DNA from: Pomphorhynchus laevis
Lineage: Eukaryota > Acanthocephala > Palaeacanthocephala > Echinorhynchida > Pomphorhynchidae
Assembly (NCBI GenBank): GCA_012934845.2
Contig: WNNJ02003401.1
Coordinates: 175,041 to 239,040, forward strand
Direction: 5' to 3'
DNA: 64,000 bases
Made by a program: the position numbers and the translations under genes. The notes under the pieces were generated by a model. The model searched no databases. It had not been told where the DNA came from and worked only from the letters and a program-made list of their open reading frames with translations. How positions within the stretch are numbered: the first letter of the stretch is position 1; each line of letters starts with the position of its first letter. This document shows, piece after piece, positions 23,716 to 32,528 of this stretch.

Positions 23716-24190
23716 ATAAAAGCAAAAATGGCAAATACCAAAAAATATAACAATATAATTTAACAATATATAATGTTAGCAATAATATCTTTAATTTTAA
23801 TTATATATCGTATAAAATACTTAAACTCAATTATCTGATCTGATTTGTTCTACTGACAAGGTATTATTGACCTGTGGACTTTGTTTTCCGGTAATATAAC
23901 CTCTGTCAAAAATACTAAAACTATGCATTCTTGATACGACATTATTTTTTTCAATAAAAGCAAAAATGGCAAATACCAAAAAGTATAACAATATAATTTA
24001 ACAATATATAATGTTAGCAATAATATCTTTAATTTTAATTATGTATCGTATAAAATACGTAGACTCAATTATCTGATCAGATTTGTTTTACCTACAAGTT
24101 ATTATTGAACTGTGGACTTTGTTTTCCGGGTATATAACCTCTGTCAAAAATACTGAAACTATGCATTCTTGATACGACATTATTTTTCTG
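23712..24190. repeat. Two tandem copies of a ~239-bp unit
   Basis: Copies at 23712-23950 and 23951-24190 start TTCAATAAAAGCAAAAATGG and end GATACGACATTATTTTT. They contain the repeat-B tail TATCGTATAAAATAC...ATTATCTGATC...GACAAG, which also occurs near 42.0, 42.37, 45.6, 56.6 and 58.5-59.1 kb. Confidence 0.85.
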
Positions 24191-24514
24191 CTAATTTTCA
24201 AGCAAGCTTGATGATTTTACTTATAATTAAGAATTATACAATTTTGAATTATTTAAATTTTTAAAAATAAAATTTAACTTTTAAGTGAAATTTTTTAGAT
24301 TTATAATAAACTTGATGCTTTGTATTAGAATAAGATACTTCAACTCAATAGAATACGACATTATTTACAAAATACATGAACTCAATTATCTGATTTGTTC
24401 TAATTACAAGTTATTATCGACTTGTTAAATAGATTTTTATTGAACTTGGAATTTATAGACGTGTCTACACTTAATTTCATTTAAATTTTCTGAAATTAAA
24501 TTTAAATATGACTA

Positions 24515-24748
24515 TATATTATTACAGGAACGAAGAAGAAAATATCCTTTATTTGATAAAAATTCTATATTTCGATAGCTCCTGCTATCATCAGGATTAC
24601 AAAAAATGTTTCACATTTTAATAAAACATTTTTTTTACCTTTTTTGAGTGAAACATTTTTTTGTAATCCTGATGATAGCAGGAGATATCGAAATATAGAA
24701 TCTTTATCAAATAAAGGATATTTTCTTCTTCGTTCCTGCAATAATATA
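24515..24748. mobile_element. Foldback/MITE-like palindromic element, copy 2
   Basis: It has the same termini and arms as the copy at 2542-2726 (TATATTATTACAGGAACG, TATCCTTTATTTGATAAA, ATTCTATATTTCGATAGC). The central loop is larger and itself palindromic (AAAAAATGTTTCAC against GTGAAACATTTTTTT, 24602-24662). Confidence 0.8.
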
Positions 24749-25366
24749 AATTTGAAATTGAAGAAGATTGTGCGTTTAGTATGTATTATTAAATATGACT
24801 GGGAACATGCTGATATTGTCAATATAGAAACTGCGTTTTTCTTAGAAACTGTCTTGCTTCAAGACGTACAGAAATTATAAGAATCAGAATATATAAAATG
24901 CTCTCACTGAGTTCTTGATATAATTAGCATAATATACGTCACAATTTATCTTGATGAATAAAAGAATTTTTATTTTAAATGGTTTATTTTTATCAATTTA
25001 AATAAGATATCTTTTTAAATTGTAAACATAAATATTAATATTAGTGATGACTTGAATTTGCATTGAAGTACCGATTACCTTTCCCTTTTTGTAAAAATAA
25101 CCTTTGAGATAAATATTTCTATTATTGATTGTCTGACGGCTAAATGTCTTTATTACACCTTTATTTTGCGGATAAATCTAAAACTCAAACCTTTTTCTTG
25201 TTATAACTTGGAAGAATTTTATCTTTTACACTTGTCCGTTTAGGTGATATTTGAAATTCACCGGAAATTGATAAGTTTTGCGAAATAATAAATTATTCGA
25301 GAATGTCAACTATATGAAGTTGTGCGGTGTTTCAACACGTGGTTTCAAATCATTATATTATGCGCA

Positions 25367-25389
25367 AAGGGTAAACTATGTTTACCCTT
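25367..25389. repeat. Perfect hairpin in repeat B, copy 1
   Basis: AAGGGTAAAC-TAT-GTTTACCCTT directly follows TTATATTATGCGCA. The tandem copy at 25705-25729 has AAAGGATAAAC-TCG-GTTTATCCTTT after the same lead sequence. One stem pair changed from G-C to A-T on both sides at once. Confidence 0.85.
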
Positions 25390-25704
25390 CGATTTATAAT
25401 TTCAAATCTTTCGTTGTAATAGCCTAAAAGTCTTAATAAATTATAATTTTTTTATTCAATTCGTAAAAATTAACTTTTTTTTAATTTCAATTGATAAAAA
25501 TTATATAAAATCTTATTCACAATTATAAATTATAATTATTTAATTATTTATTACTTAATTATTTAGTTTTTATTCAGTATTACCGATAACGTAATATGCT
25601 ATATTATTAAAATTAATTAAAATAATTAGTTAATTCAAATAAATTATTTTCTAATGTATAAATAATATAATTAACACGTGGTTTCAAATCGTTATATTAT
25701 GCGC

Positions 25705-25729
25705 AAAGGATAAACTCGGTTTATCCTTT
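25705..25729. repeat. Perfect hairpin in repeat B, copy 2
   Basis: An 11-bp perfect stem around a 3-base loop. It is the covarying partner of 25367-25389. Confidence 0.85.
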
Positions 25730-26402
25730 ATTTCCCTTTATCCTTTTTTATTATAAATTTATATTCAATTCATAAAAATTCACTTTTATTTGAAATTTTA
25801 ATTGATATAAATTATATGAAATCTTATTCACAATTATAAATTATAATTATTTTCTTATTTATTACTTAATTATTTAGTTTTTCTTCAGCATTATCGATAA
25901 TGTAAGATGCTATATTGTCTATAATAAATGGTTTCAACGTACCAGTCTAAACGTATTTGTAGTATTTCTAAAATGGAACAATTCTTTCTACTTTCTAAAT
26001 CAATGAAGTTATATTTGATGTGCGAATGGGATCATCGGAAAATTTACATGTGAGAAACCCAAATAGACAACATTGATGCTGGAGTGTTGATTACACTCTA
26101 GTATGCGACACGCATGTAAAAAATTAATATTACATTTTGATTTCCGATTATTTCGCATTACACCGACATAGAACTAATAATTAGAACAAAATCACGAATC
26201 GTTTTCTGTGGCTATTTTAATCGAATTAAATAAAGCTGAGGTTTTAAGATTTATATTCCAAAGAAATAGTCATGCAACGGAGAATGGATTTTTTGTCGAG
26301 TATTTGTTAGTTTATTCATAAAAATTTACATTCTTTTTAAATTTTAATTGATATAAATTATATAAAATTTTATAACAATCATTAATTATTTATTATTATA
26401 AT

Positions 26403-26414
26403 AAATAATTATGA
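26403..26414. repeat. Target-site duplication of the 26-28 kb LINE
   Basis: AAATAATTATGA occurs here and again at 28179-28190, exactly bracketing the LINE insertion. Confidence 0.6.
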
Positions 26415-28178
26415 ATGCTTTTAATAGCGTAAACCGATCCTTAGCTTTAAAAGATATGGACCGTATATGGCCGGCTTTAACACGGATTCTCGAAAACGAG
26501 AATCCGCTTTACTCAAGGGGACCCATTCGCAATGTCTGCGTTTGCAGCAGCGACACTCCCATTGATTAACAGAATCAAGTCAGCAGTACCGATGATAATT
26601 CAAAGGTGGTATGCGGATGACGCATGCTTTGTAGGAAGGTTGTCAGATTTGTACTTAGTATGGGATGCACTTAAAATCTATGGCCTGAGTTACGGCTTTC
26701 AAGTTAATTCAAATAAGTGCAATTTGTTAGTTCACACTTTGGATCAGTTTAAACTGGCATCTGGCTTTAGTTCCAATGGCGTAAATCTTTGTAAGTCGGG
26801 GATCAAGCTGCTGGGTAGTTTTATTGGGTCGGACGACTACATAGCTTCAGAAGTAAACAGCAAGGTAGATAGGTGGTATGACCTTATAGACAAATTAAGT
26901 GCCATTGCAGAAGCTGATGTACATGTCGCTTACACCTTGTTCACCAAATCTACGCAATTAAACTGGTCATTTCTTCAACGTACTTGTAAATCCGCTCAGG
27001 GGACATTTAACAGACTCCGCGATCGTATTTTCTCTAACTTATTACCCAAAATACTCGGAATTTCTCATATAGATATGACTTTAGCCGCATTCTTATTGTT
27101 GCCAGCAAAATTTGGTGGTTTAGGTTTTGATGACCCGGTCGACTTATCAGAGAAAAGGTACGTCCAATCGATTCGATTGTGTAAACCTTTTCTGATGGGC
27201 TTGATTGCGCAAGGATTGAATAAAGAGCAAGATAATATTCTAAGAGAAATCAGGATGGAAAGGGAAAATGATATTCGAATGAAGAGAAACGAAATGTTGA
27301 GATCGGTTGATGAGACTACAAAACAAGCGATAGAGGCGGCATCATGCACAGGAGCGTCAAGTTGGCTGATCACAAGGCCGCTAATAATACGGGGTTTTTA
27401 TCTGTCAAACCGATGTTTTAAGGATGCAATTGCAGCTCGATATGGGTGGTGTCCAAATGACACACCTGATAAGTGCACCTGTGGGGCAGCGTTCACAACA
27501 ATCCACATGCTATCGTGCAAGGTCGGTGGGGTACCTATTGTCCGGCATCACATAGTGAGGGATCTTATTACCAGCATGGTCCGAGAAGCGAACTACCACG
27601 TGGAGATGGAGTGTATGCTACAGCCCGTTCCGGAATTGCACAAGTTTATGAATCAAACAACTACGAGAGACAGATCAGCGCGTCTAGATTTTTCATGCTC
27701 AGAACTGCATGGAGACATTATGGAGCGGTCATTTTTTGACGTTTGTGTATTCAATACTTTTGCTCCATCGTATGCCTGTGGTTCAAGCTCATTCTTCAAA
27801 TTTCATGAAAATCGCAAAATTTCAAAATACCAGGAACGAATAAAAGAAATTGATAACGGGTTATTCATTCCGTTGGCGTTTTCAACAAGCGGGGGAATAG
27901 GACCGGCAGCAGACTCTTTAATGAAAAGTATAGCGCGAAGGATATCAGCTAGAAAGTCTGTTTCGTACCATGAAGTAATCAGCGACATGCGAGGCAAACT
28001 ATCTATATGCTTAGCAAGGCTTGCCTCAACTTCTTATCGGGCAAGTAGGAGAGCACATATCGTGCTTGGACAGCGATGCGTCGAAGAAAGCTGACTGCAA
28101 AACATGTAGAGGCCCATTTGCGGGAACCCTTTTCAGTTGTAAACGTTTTATGAGTTAATAATAAATTTATTTATAAAA
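26415..28178 (+). mobile_element. 5'-truncated non-LTR retrotransposon with a restriction-like endonuclease domain
   Basis: The first bases encode an RT block (AFNSVNRSLAL, RIWPALTRILENENP). The frame then changes near 26520 where the G-x-QGDPLS motif should be, so an internal deletion or indel is present. From 26532 a 520-codon frame runs to a stop at 28092-28094: RWYADDACFVG (RT active site), KFGGLGFDDP, a CTCG...H...C zinc cluster near residue 315, then RSARLDF and FFDVCVF with KYQERI. That C-terminal order fits an R2-type restriction-like endonuclease. The copy is bounded by a 12-bp direct repeat. Clade not assigned. Confidence 0.85.
26532..28094 (+). CDS. RT (C-terminal half) plus endonuclease ORF of the LINE
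   Basis: This is the longest intact frame of the truncated element (520 residues). It holds the catalytic ADD of reverse transcriptase near residue 29, a thumb/connection region, a Cys-Cys-His-Cys cluster and a presumed endonuclease fold. The C-terminal IPLAFSTSGGIG...LMKSIARR block has a counterpart, FTPVAVE..GTI...FLQQLGNKL, in the separate fragment at 29740-30190. The N-terminal RT motifs are outside this frame, so it cannot be an active enzyme. Confidence 0.8.
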   Translation: MSAFAAATLPLINRIKSAVPMIIQRWYADDACFVGRLSDLYLVWDALKIYGLSYGFQVNSNKCNLLVHTLDQFKLASGFSSNGVNLCKSGIKLLGSFIGSDDYIASEVNSKVDRWYDLIDKLSAIAEADVHVAYTLFTKSTQLNWSFLQRTCKSAQGTFNRLRDRIFSNLLPKILGISHIDMTLAAFLLLPAKFGGLGFDDPVDLSEKRYVQSIRLCKPFLMGLIAQGLNKEQDNILREIRMERENDIRMKRNEMLRSVDETTKQAIEAASCTGASSWLITRPLIIRGFYLSNRCFKDAIAARYGWCPNDTPDKCTCGAAFTTIHMLSCKVGGVPIVRHHIVRDLITSMVREANYHVEMECMLQPVPELHKFMNQTTTRDRSARLDFSCSELHGDIMERSFFDVCVFNTFAPSYACGSSSFFKFHENRKISKYQERIKEIDNGLFIPLAFSTSGGIGPAADSLMKSIARRISARKSVSYHEVISDMRGKLSICLARLASTSYRASRRAHIVLGQRCVEES

Positions 28179-28669
28179 AAATAATTATGATTAATAATAA
28201 ATAATTATTTAAAATAAATTATCTTAAAATATTTTTAATATAATAAAATATTTTAAATAATAAAAATAAAATAAAAATATTTTGTCTGTATTTTAACAAA
28301 ACACATACAATCGCAAAAGTTATAATAGTGTCACAAGTTCCATTGATATTAATGGCATATCAATATATGCTTCTTTATTATATGATAATATGATAATGTT
28401 ATATTATATAATATTTTTTATACTATTCTCTAATATATGTTTCATTTTTATTTTATAACAATTATTAATTATTTATAATTATTTATTATTTAAATTTTTT
28501 AATTTTCTTTAGCATTATTTTATGAAATATTATAAAATACGCATATTCAGTTATCTGACATGATTAATCCACTTCAAAATATATGGCCTGTAGTTTAACA
28601 AAATACATAGAATGTAAACGTTGCACTCATTACAACTTCGATTGAACATGTGTGGCATTTCAATATTTG
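28179..28669. other. AT-rich repeat-derived stretch
   Basis: It contains fragments also found at 22060-22190 (ATTTTGTCTGTATTTTAACAA) and the repeat-B tail. No gene. Confidence 0.4.
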
Positions 28670-29095
28670 CTTCTTTATTAAATCCACAGAAGAATGCGGA
28701 TCAATTATTTGGCGGAAAAATTTTACGTTAACAATAGAAGTAAAATTATTTTTATTATCGTCAATTCTTCTGTGTGTTATCTAATCTCGGACTTTATAAA
28801 TACGAGAATTTTCGAAATGTGAGGAACATCGTCCCAACATTATTCACTTACATTTTCTTAAGTCTGAGGTCTTATCTTTGTTGATGCCGTCTGTTGCACA
28901 TGTCCGGAATTGCGAACAAAATCAATAATCTTAGACGGAATTGAGTTTCAAATGGATTACATGATGTGAGACGCTATGAATGAGAGCAACAAATACGGTA
29001 TCTAGAATTTTCAGTAATGCATTCGTTAGAAATAAACTATAATTTGGTGTTTCTGCAGTTTCTGGTAGTTTTTAATGGAGAAGGTAAGTCATTTT
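28670..29095 (+). repeat. Direct repeat copy 2 with donor-like end
   Basis: Counterpart of 22190-22665, with several short deletions. It ends GAGAAGGTAAGTC. Confidence 0.6.
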
Positions 29096-29267
29096 TTATC
29101 TCTTTTGCTAAAGAACGAATTTTAACAGTTTAGTCCAGTTAAAAAGATACATTTGAATGGTCGGACAAACCCAGATTGTGCACATTTTCAAATATTAATA
29201 TCAAATGTACATATCCAATGGGTGTATATTTTAACGTATCTACCAGCTTTGCAGTTAACACAATTTT

Positions 29268-29330
29268 AGGAGCAACGCGGCCTTATTCATTGTGTCGGTC
29301 GATGACCCTTCAATCACAAAAGTAATTTTA
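29268..29330 (+). mobile_element. Short LINE 3'-end fragment
   Basis: About 49 bp (GCAACGCGGCCTTATTC ... AATCACAAA) match 30138-30187, the end of the neighbouring LINE fragment. This is a second, almost completely truncated copy. Confidence 0.55.
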
Positions 29331-29739
29331 CATAATTGTGTGACGGACAATAGAAGCGAATGAAAATTGGAGATCTAAAAATCTTGATGATACATTCAGA
29401 TAACTTTATATTCCCATGTCTACAAAAAATGGAGATATTTTTACAATCCATTTATCAAATGGATCTCATTACAATTCAAATGGATTCATATTTTCCGGAT
29501 GGTATTGTGTAGTGAATCTCAACTGAATTTTGATAAAGACGGGAAAATAATTGCGACAACACCAATCCGTATGGGTAGTCTTAGAATCCTAGATCAATGT
29601 CCAGGGTGTCAAAACTAGATTTGGAATGTGATCCAAAAGATTGTGTTAAGTTCTAGTCAAGTTATTTCAACATTTATCTTGATAGTCTAATGAATATATA
29701 ATAAATTGATTTATAGATTCTATATATTGGGGAAATCTC

Positions 29740-30190
29740 TTCAAATACAAGCTTCAAATTACTTTGTATTGAGTAAACAGGCCTTGCCCGTGAAGATTGA
29801 AAGCGGCCCAAATGAGCGACGCTATTCCCTAGGGAAGCCGCCAAACTCCTTGTATGGAATTTCACTTGTCCCAACACGGCTACCAGCTACGTCGCCCACG
29901 TAGTGTCCTCTGCAGGCGCTGTATCGGCTAATGGTGAACACTTTAAGAAGAATATATACCGAAATCTTCACGAACAACCATACTCGTTTACGCCAGTGGC
30001 TGTGGAATAGCTGGGGACAATAAGGACAGGAGCGACAGAGTTCCTGCAGCAGCTAGGTAATAAACTAAGGCGCACAACAGAAAAGCTGTGCTCTTTTAAC
30101 TGACTCATGAAGATACTAAGCGTGGCGGGGCAGCGGGGCAACGCCGCCTTATTCATTGTGTCGGTCGATGACCCTCCAATCACAAATTAT
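29740..30190 (+). mobile_element. Fragment of a second LINE of the endonuclease-at-C-terminus type
   Basis: Plus-strand readings in shifting frames give TCPNTATSYVAHVVSSAGAV, then YRNLHEQPYSFTPVAVE, TEFLQQLGNKLRR and finally VAGQRGNAALF. The order (conserved Asp/Pro block, AGA, F-x-P-x-x-V-E, F-L..LG.., QRGNA) is what such LINEs carry between the endonuclease and the stop. GC content is far above that of the surroundings. Frame changes and stops show it is dead. Only the last ~140 codons remain. Confidence 0.6.
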
Positions 30191-30576
30191 CACATTTGAT
30201 TTTGTCTGTTCACAACTATTTTGTCTATATTAAAGTAATAAATTGTGTAACGTGCGTAAGTTAACTTTATTTGTGGAAATCTTACGACATGTACATACTT
30301 ATATATTGCAATGACCATCTGAGTATTCATAAGCTTGAGATTAATAATTCTTAAAGGTATACATTAAAAAAAACGAAATTAAAAATATTATATATTTTTA
30401 ATATATAATATTGAAAAAATATAGAAAAAATATAGAAAAAATATTTAAATATAATTGATCAATACTCTATATATCAATCAATACTCCATCTTATTCGATA
30501 CTCTAAGGCAATTAAATTTTTTCCATGCCACAACGTTTAGCAAATCCTAAGTTGCATGACAGATTGGAAATTTTGA
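30191..30576. other. AT-rich inner flank of the right arm
   Basis: Contains AT-rich simple repeats at 30380-30450. No gene seen. Confidence 0.4.
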
Positions 30577-30579
30577 TAT

Positions 30580-31290
30580 AGTCCAGAATACAATTTTTGA
30601 TATTCCCATCAACATGAAAGAATGTGTAGACATGAAGTAACATTGGAGTAAATATTATTACGGAGTGGGCTTTGTGATCGTAAGGGTCTACAGCTCACAA
30701 GCATATAGTTTGTACAAGCACAATCGAATAAGTACATTTTAGATAATAAAAATTAAAATTGAACGTTTTTAAAACTTGAGTTTGACTACTACATTTGACA
30801 ATTTTGCAATGTCTGACTTTGGCGATTTTCGTTATTTTCTTCAAACAAAATCTGTCATCTGGTTTTCATACCCTTAATGTGCTTATTTGTTTAATTCTTA
30901 AATCTTTGAACTGTTTTTTACATGACAAAATGAATGATAATGAAGCTATTGATCTTATTAAGGTAGATTATGATTGATTTGATTTTAATCCGACTTTTTT
31001 ATTCATATTCAATTGCAGGTCAACTTCATTGTATTGCGAGCGATCCTAAAAACCAATTCGTTTCATTAGCGAAAGTATTGACATCAAAGCACATGCATTG
31101 AAATGGCGGTTTTACGAACAATGGTTCACTTTTATGCAAATTTGAACATATTCTATTCTACTAACTCAATAATTTAATACAAAGTTGCATCTAATTTATA
31201 TTTTCTTCTGAAATTTCATTACCATTTGAGAATCGGCACTTTAAATGTTTCCTCAATTAATTTCGTATTTAATAATTGATTTCTTTTGAA
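30580..31290 (+). repeat. Decayed tandem duplicate of the first PDS5 exons
   Basis: This about 725-bp unit matches the following unit (31290-32060). KMNDNEAIDLIK near 30925 mirrors KMNDDETIDRIK near 31650. AGCGAAAGTATTGACA near 31070 mirrors the same string near 31793, and MSDFGDFR mirrors MPDFADFR. The exons in this first unit are broken. The same tandem pair exists in the left arm, so this event predates the palindrome. Confidence 0.75.
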
Positions 31291-31594
31291 TTCTGCATAT
31301 CATATTTAAATTTTATTTTGATAATTATATGCAAATGTCAACTAACAGATAAACTTCAGTGTATTGCAGGCGATCATAAAAATAATTCATGTTATAAACT
31401 TTGTTATCTAGAGTTCACCAACATATCGTTTGTACTAATACAATCAAGTAAGTACAGAAGAAGTAAGTGCATATATTCAATGCCTGATTTTGCTGATTTT
31501 CGTTGTTTTGTTCAAAACAAATCTGTCATCGTGTATTCATACCTCTAATATGCGATGCTTAAAATTTTATTATAATGTCGTTAAACTGTTTTAG

Positions 31595-32528
31595 ATGTTA
31601 AATCGCGAATCTAGTATAATATATCCTGGTAAATCACATCGTTTACTTGAGAAGATGAACGATGATGAAACTATTGATCGGATAAAGGTTGATTATGCTT
31701 GATTTGATTTTAATCCGACTTTTTTATTTATAGTCAATTGCAGATCAACTTCAATTTGTTACAAACGATATCAAAAAACAATACTTTCCGCTAGCGAAAG
31801 TATTGACTAGCCAACAGTTTATTACAAATCAAAACATATTTGTAGAAATGGCCGTTTTACGAGTACTCATTCAGTTTTCTCGTTTATACAGATTAAAAAC
31901 AGCCTGGATTACTGTTCCAATAGAAGTAATTCTATATACTTTTAATGCATATTCGAATATATTCTTTTCTAGAAACTCTATCAATTAATACTAAATTGCG
32001 TAAAATACATATTTTCAACTGAAATTTCATTGACGACAGATCAAACGGCTATATTGAAGGTTTGCTCATTTATTGTTTAACTAAATAGAAGTTAAGATTA
32101 AAATTTGTTAACAATTTGCCTATTTTGTAGTTGCAAATATTTAATGATCGAGCAGTTATTTATTGAAATATTTGTTAAATTCTGTGTGGTAAGATGTCAA
32201 GTTTTTAATGTCATGTCTTACCGTTTTCAGTGAAGAGATATTTTCTAAGTTGATCCCTTTTTTACTATTTCATACCTTTATAGATCTCACAATGATTACG
32301 AAATGTTTATTTTAACGAATCTTTTATCTTTATATGTTTGATAAAAATTGGTTTAAATAATATTAGATTTGTTTCAAAATGCTTCAAATGATAAGACGAC
32401 ATTATTTTATGATTTTGTAATTTTTAACTAACAATATTTTAATTGACAGTTACCTTGTATCAAAGTATCTACGTCCACGAAAATTAATTTTGTAATCAAA
32501 TTAATGAAAATACTTGATAATTCTGCAC
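31595..32528 (+). CDS. PDS5: PDS5-like gene, N-terminal exons
   Basis: ATG 31595 begins exon 31595-31687, which is 31 codons and ends in donor AAAG|GTTGAT. Exon 31734 onward (acceptor TTATAG|TC) reads ADQLQFVTNDIKKQYFPLAK and VEMAVLRVLIQFSRLY up to about 31985. These match the PDS5 start 'TTDEMIKRL...QQYLPLALHL.SEFFL....VRLLVACCLADIFRIY'. Exon 32131-32188 (KYLMIEQLFIEIF) and exon 32450-32528 (FVIKLMKILDNSA) follow. The junction around 32000-32130 does not close cleanly in phase. The start is chosen because the homology begins right after it, but an upstream exon is possible because TTTTAG precedes the ATG directly. Confidence 0.65.

Larger units (their letters stand above)
25019..26252. repeat. 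Second inverted duplication, left copy
   Basis: This is the reverse complement of 49850-51084 (position sum about 76105), recognisable end to end with few differences. The right copy is PDS5 intron sequence starting 43 bp after a PDS5 exon; the left lies in the spacer of the big palindrome. It contains two tandem copies of a 340-bp unit beginning ACACGTGGTTTCAAATC. Confidence 0.9.

Noticed and set aside
22850-24190. CRISPR-like or satellite array
   Set aside because: Only two to three units of 240-310 bp without spacers; simple tandem duplications in animal DNA.
29674-30183. Minus-strand frames that look like a mitochondrial-type leader
   Set aside because: The plus strand matches a known LINE C-terminal pattern, so these are shadows.
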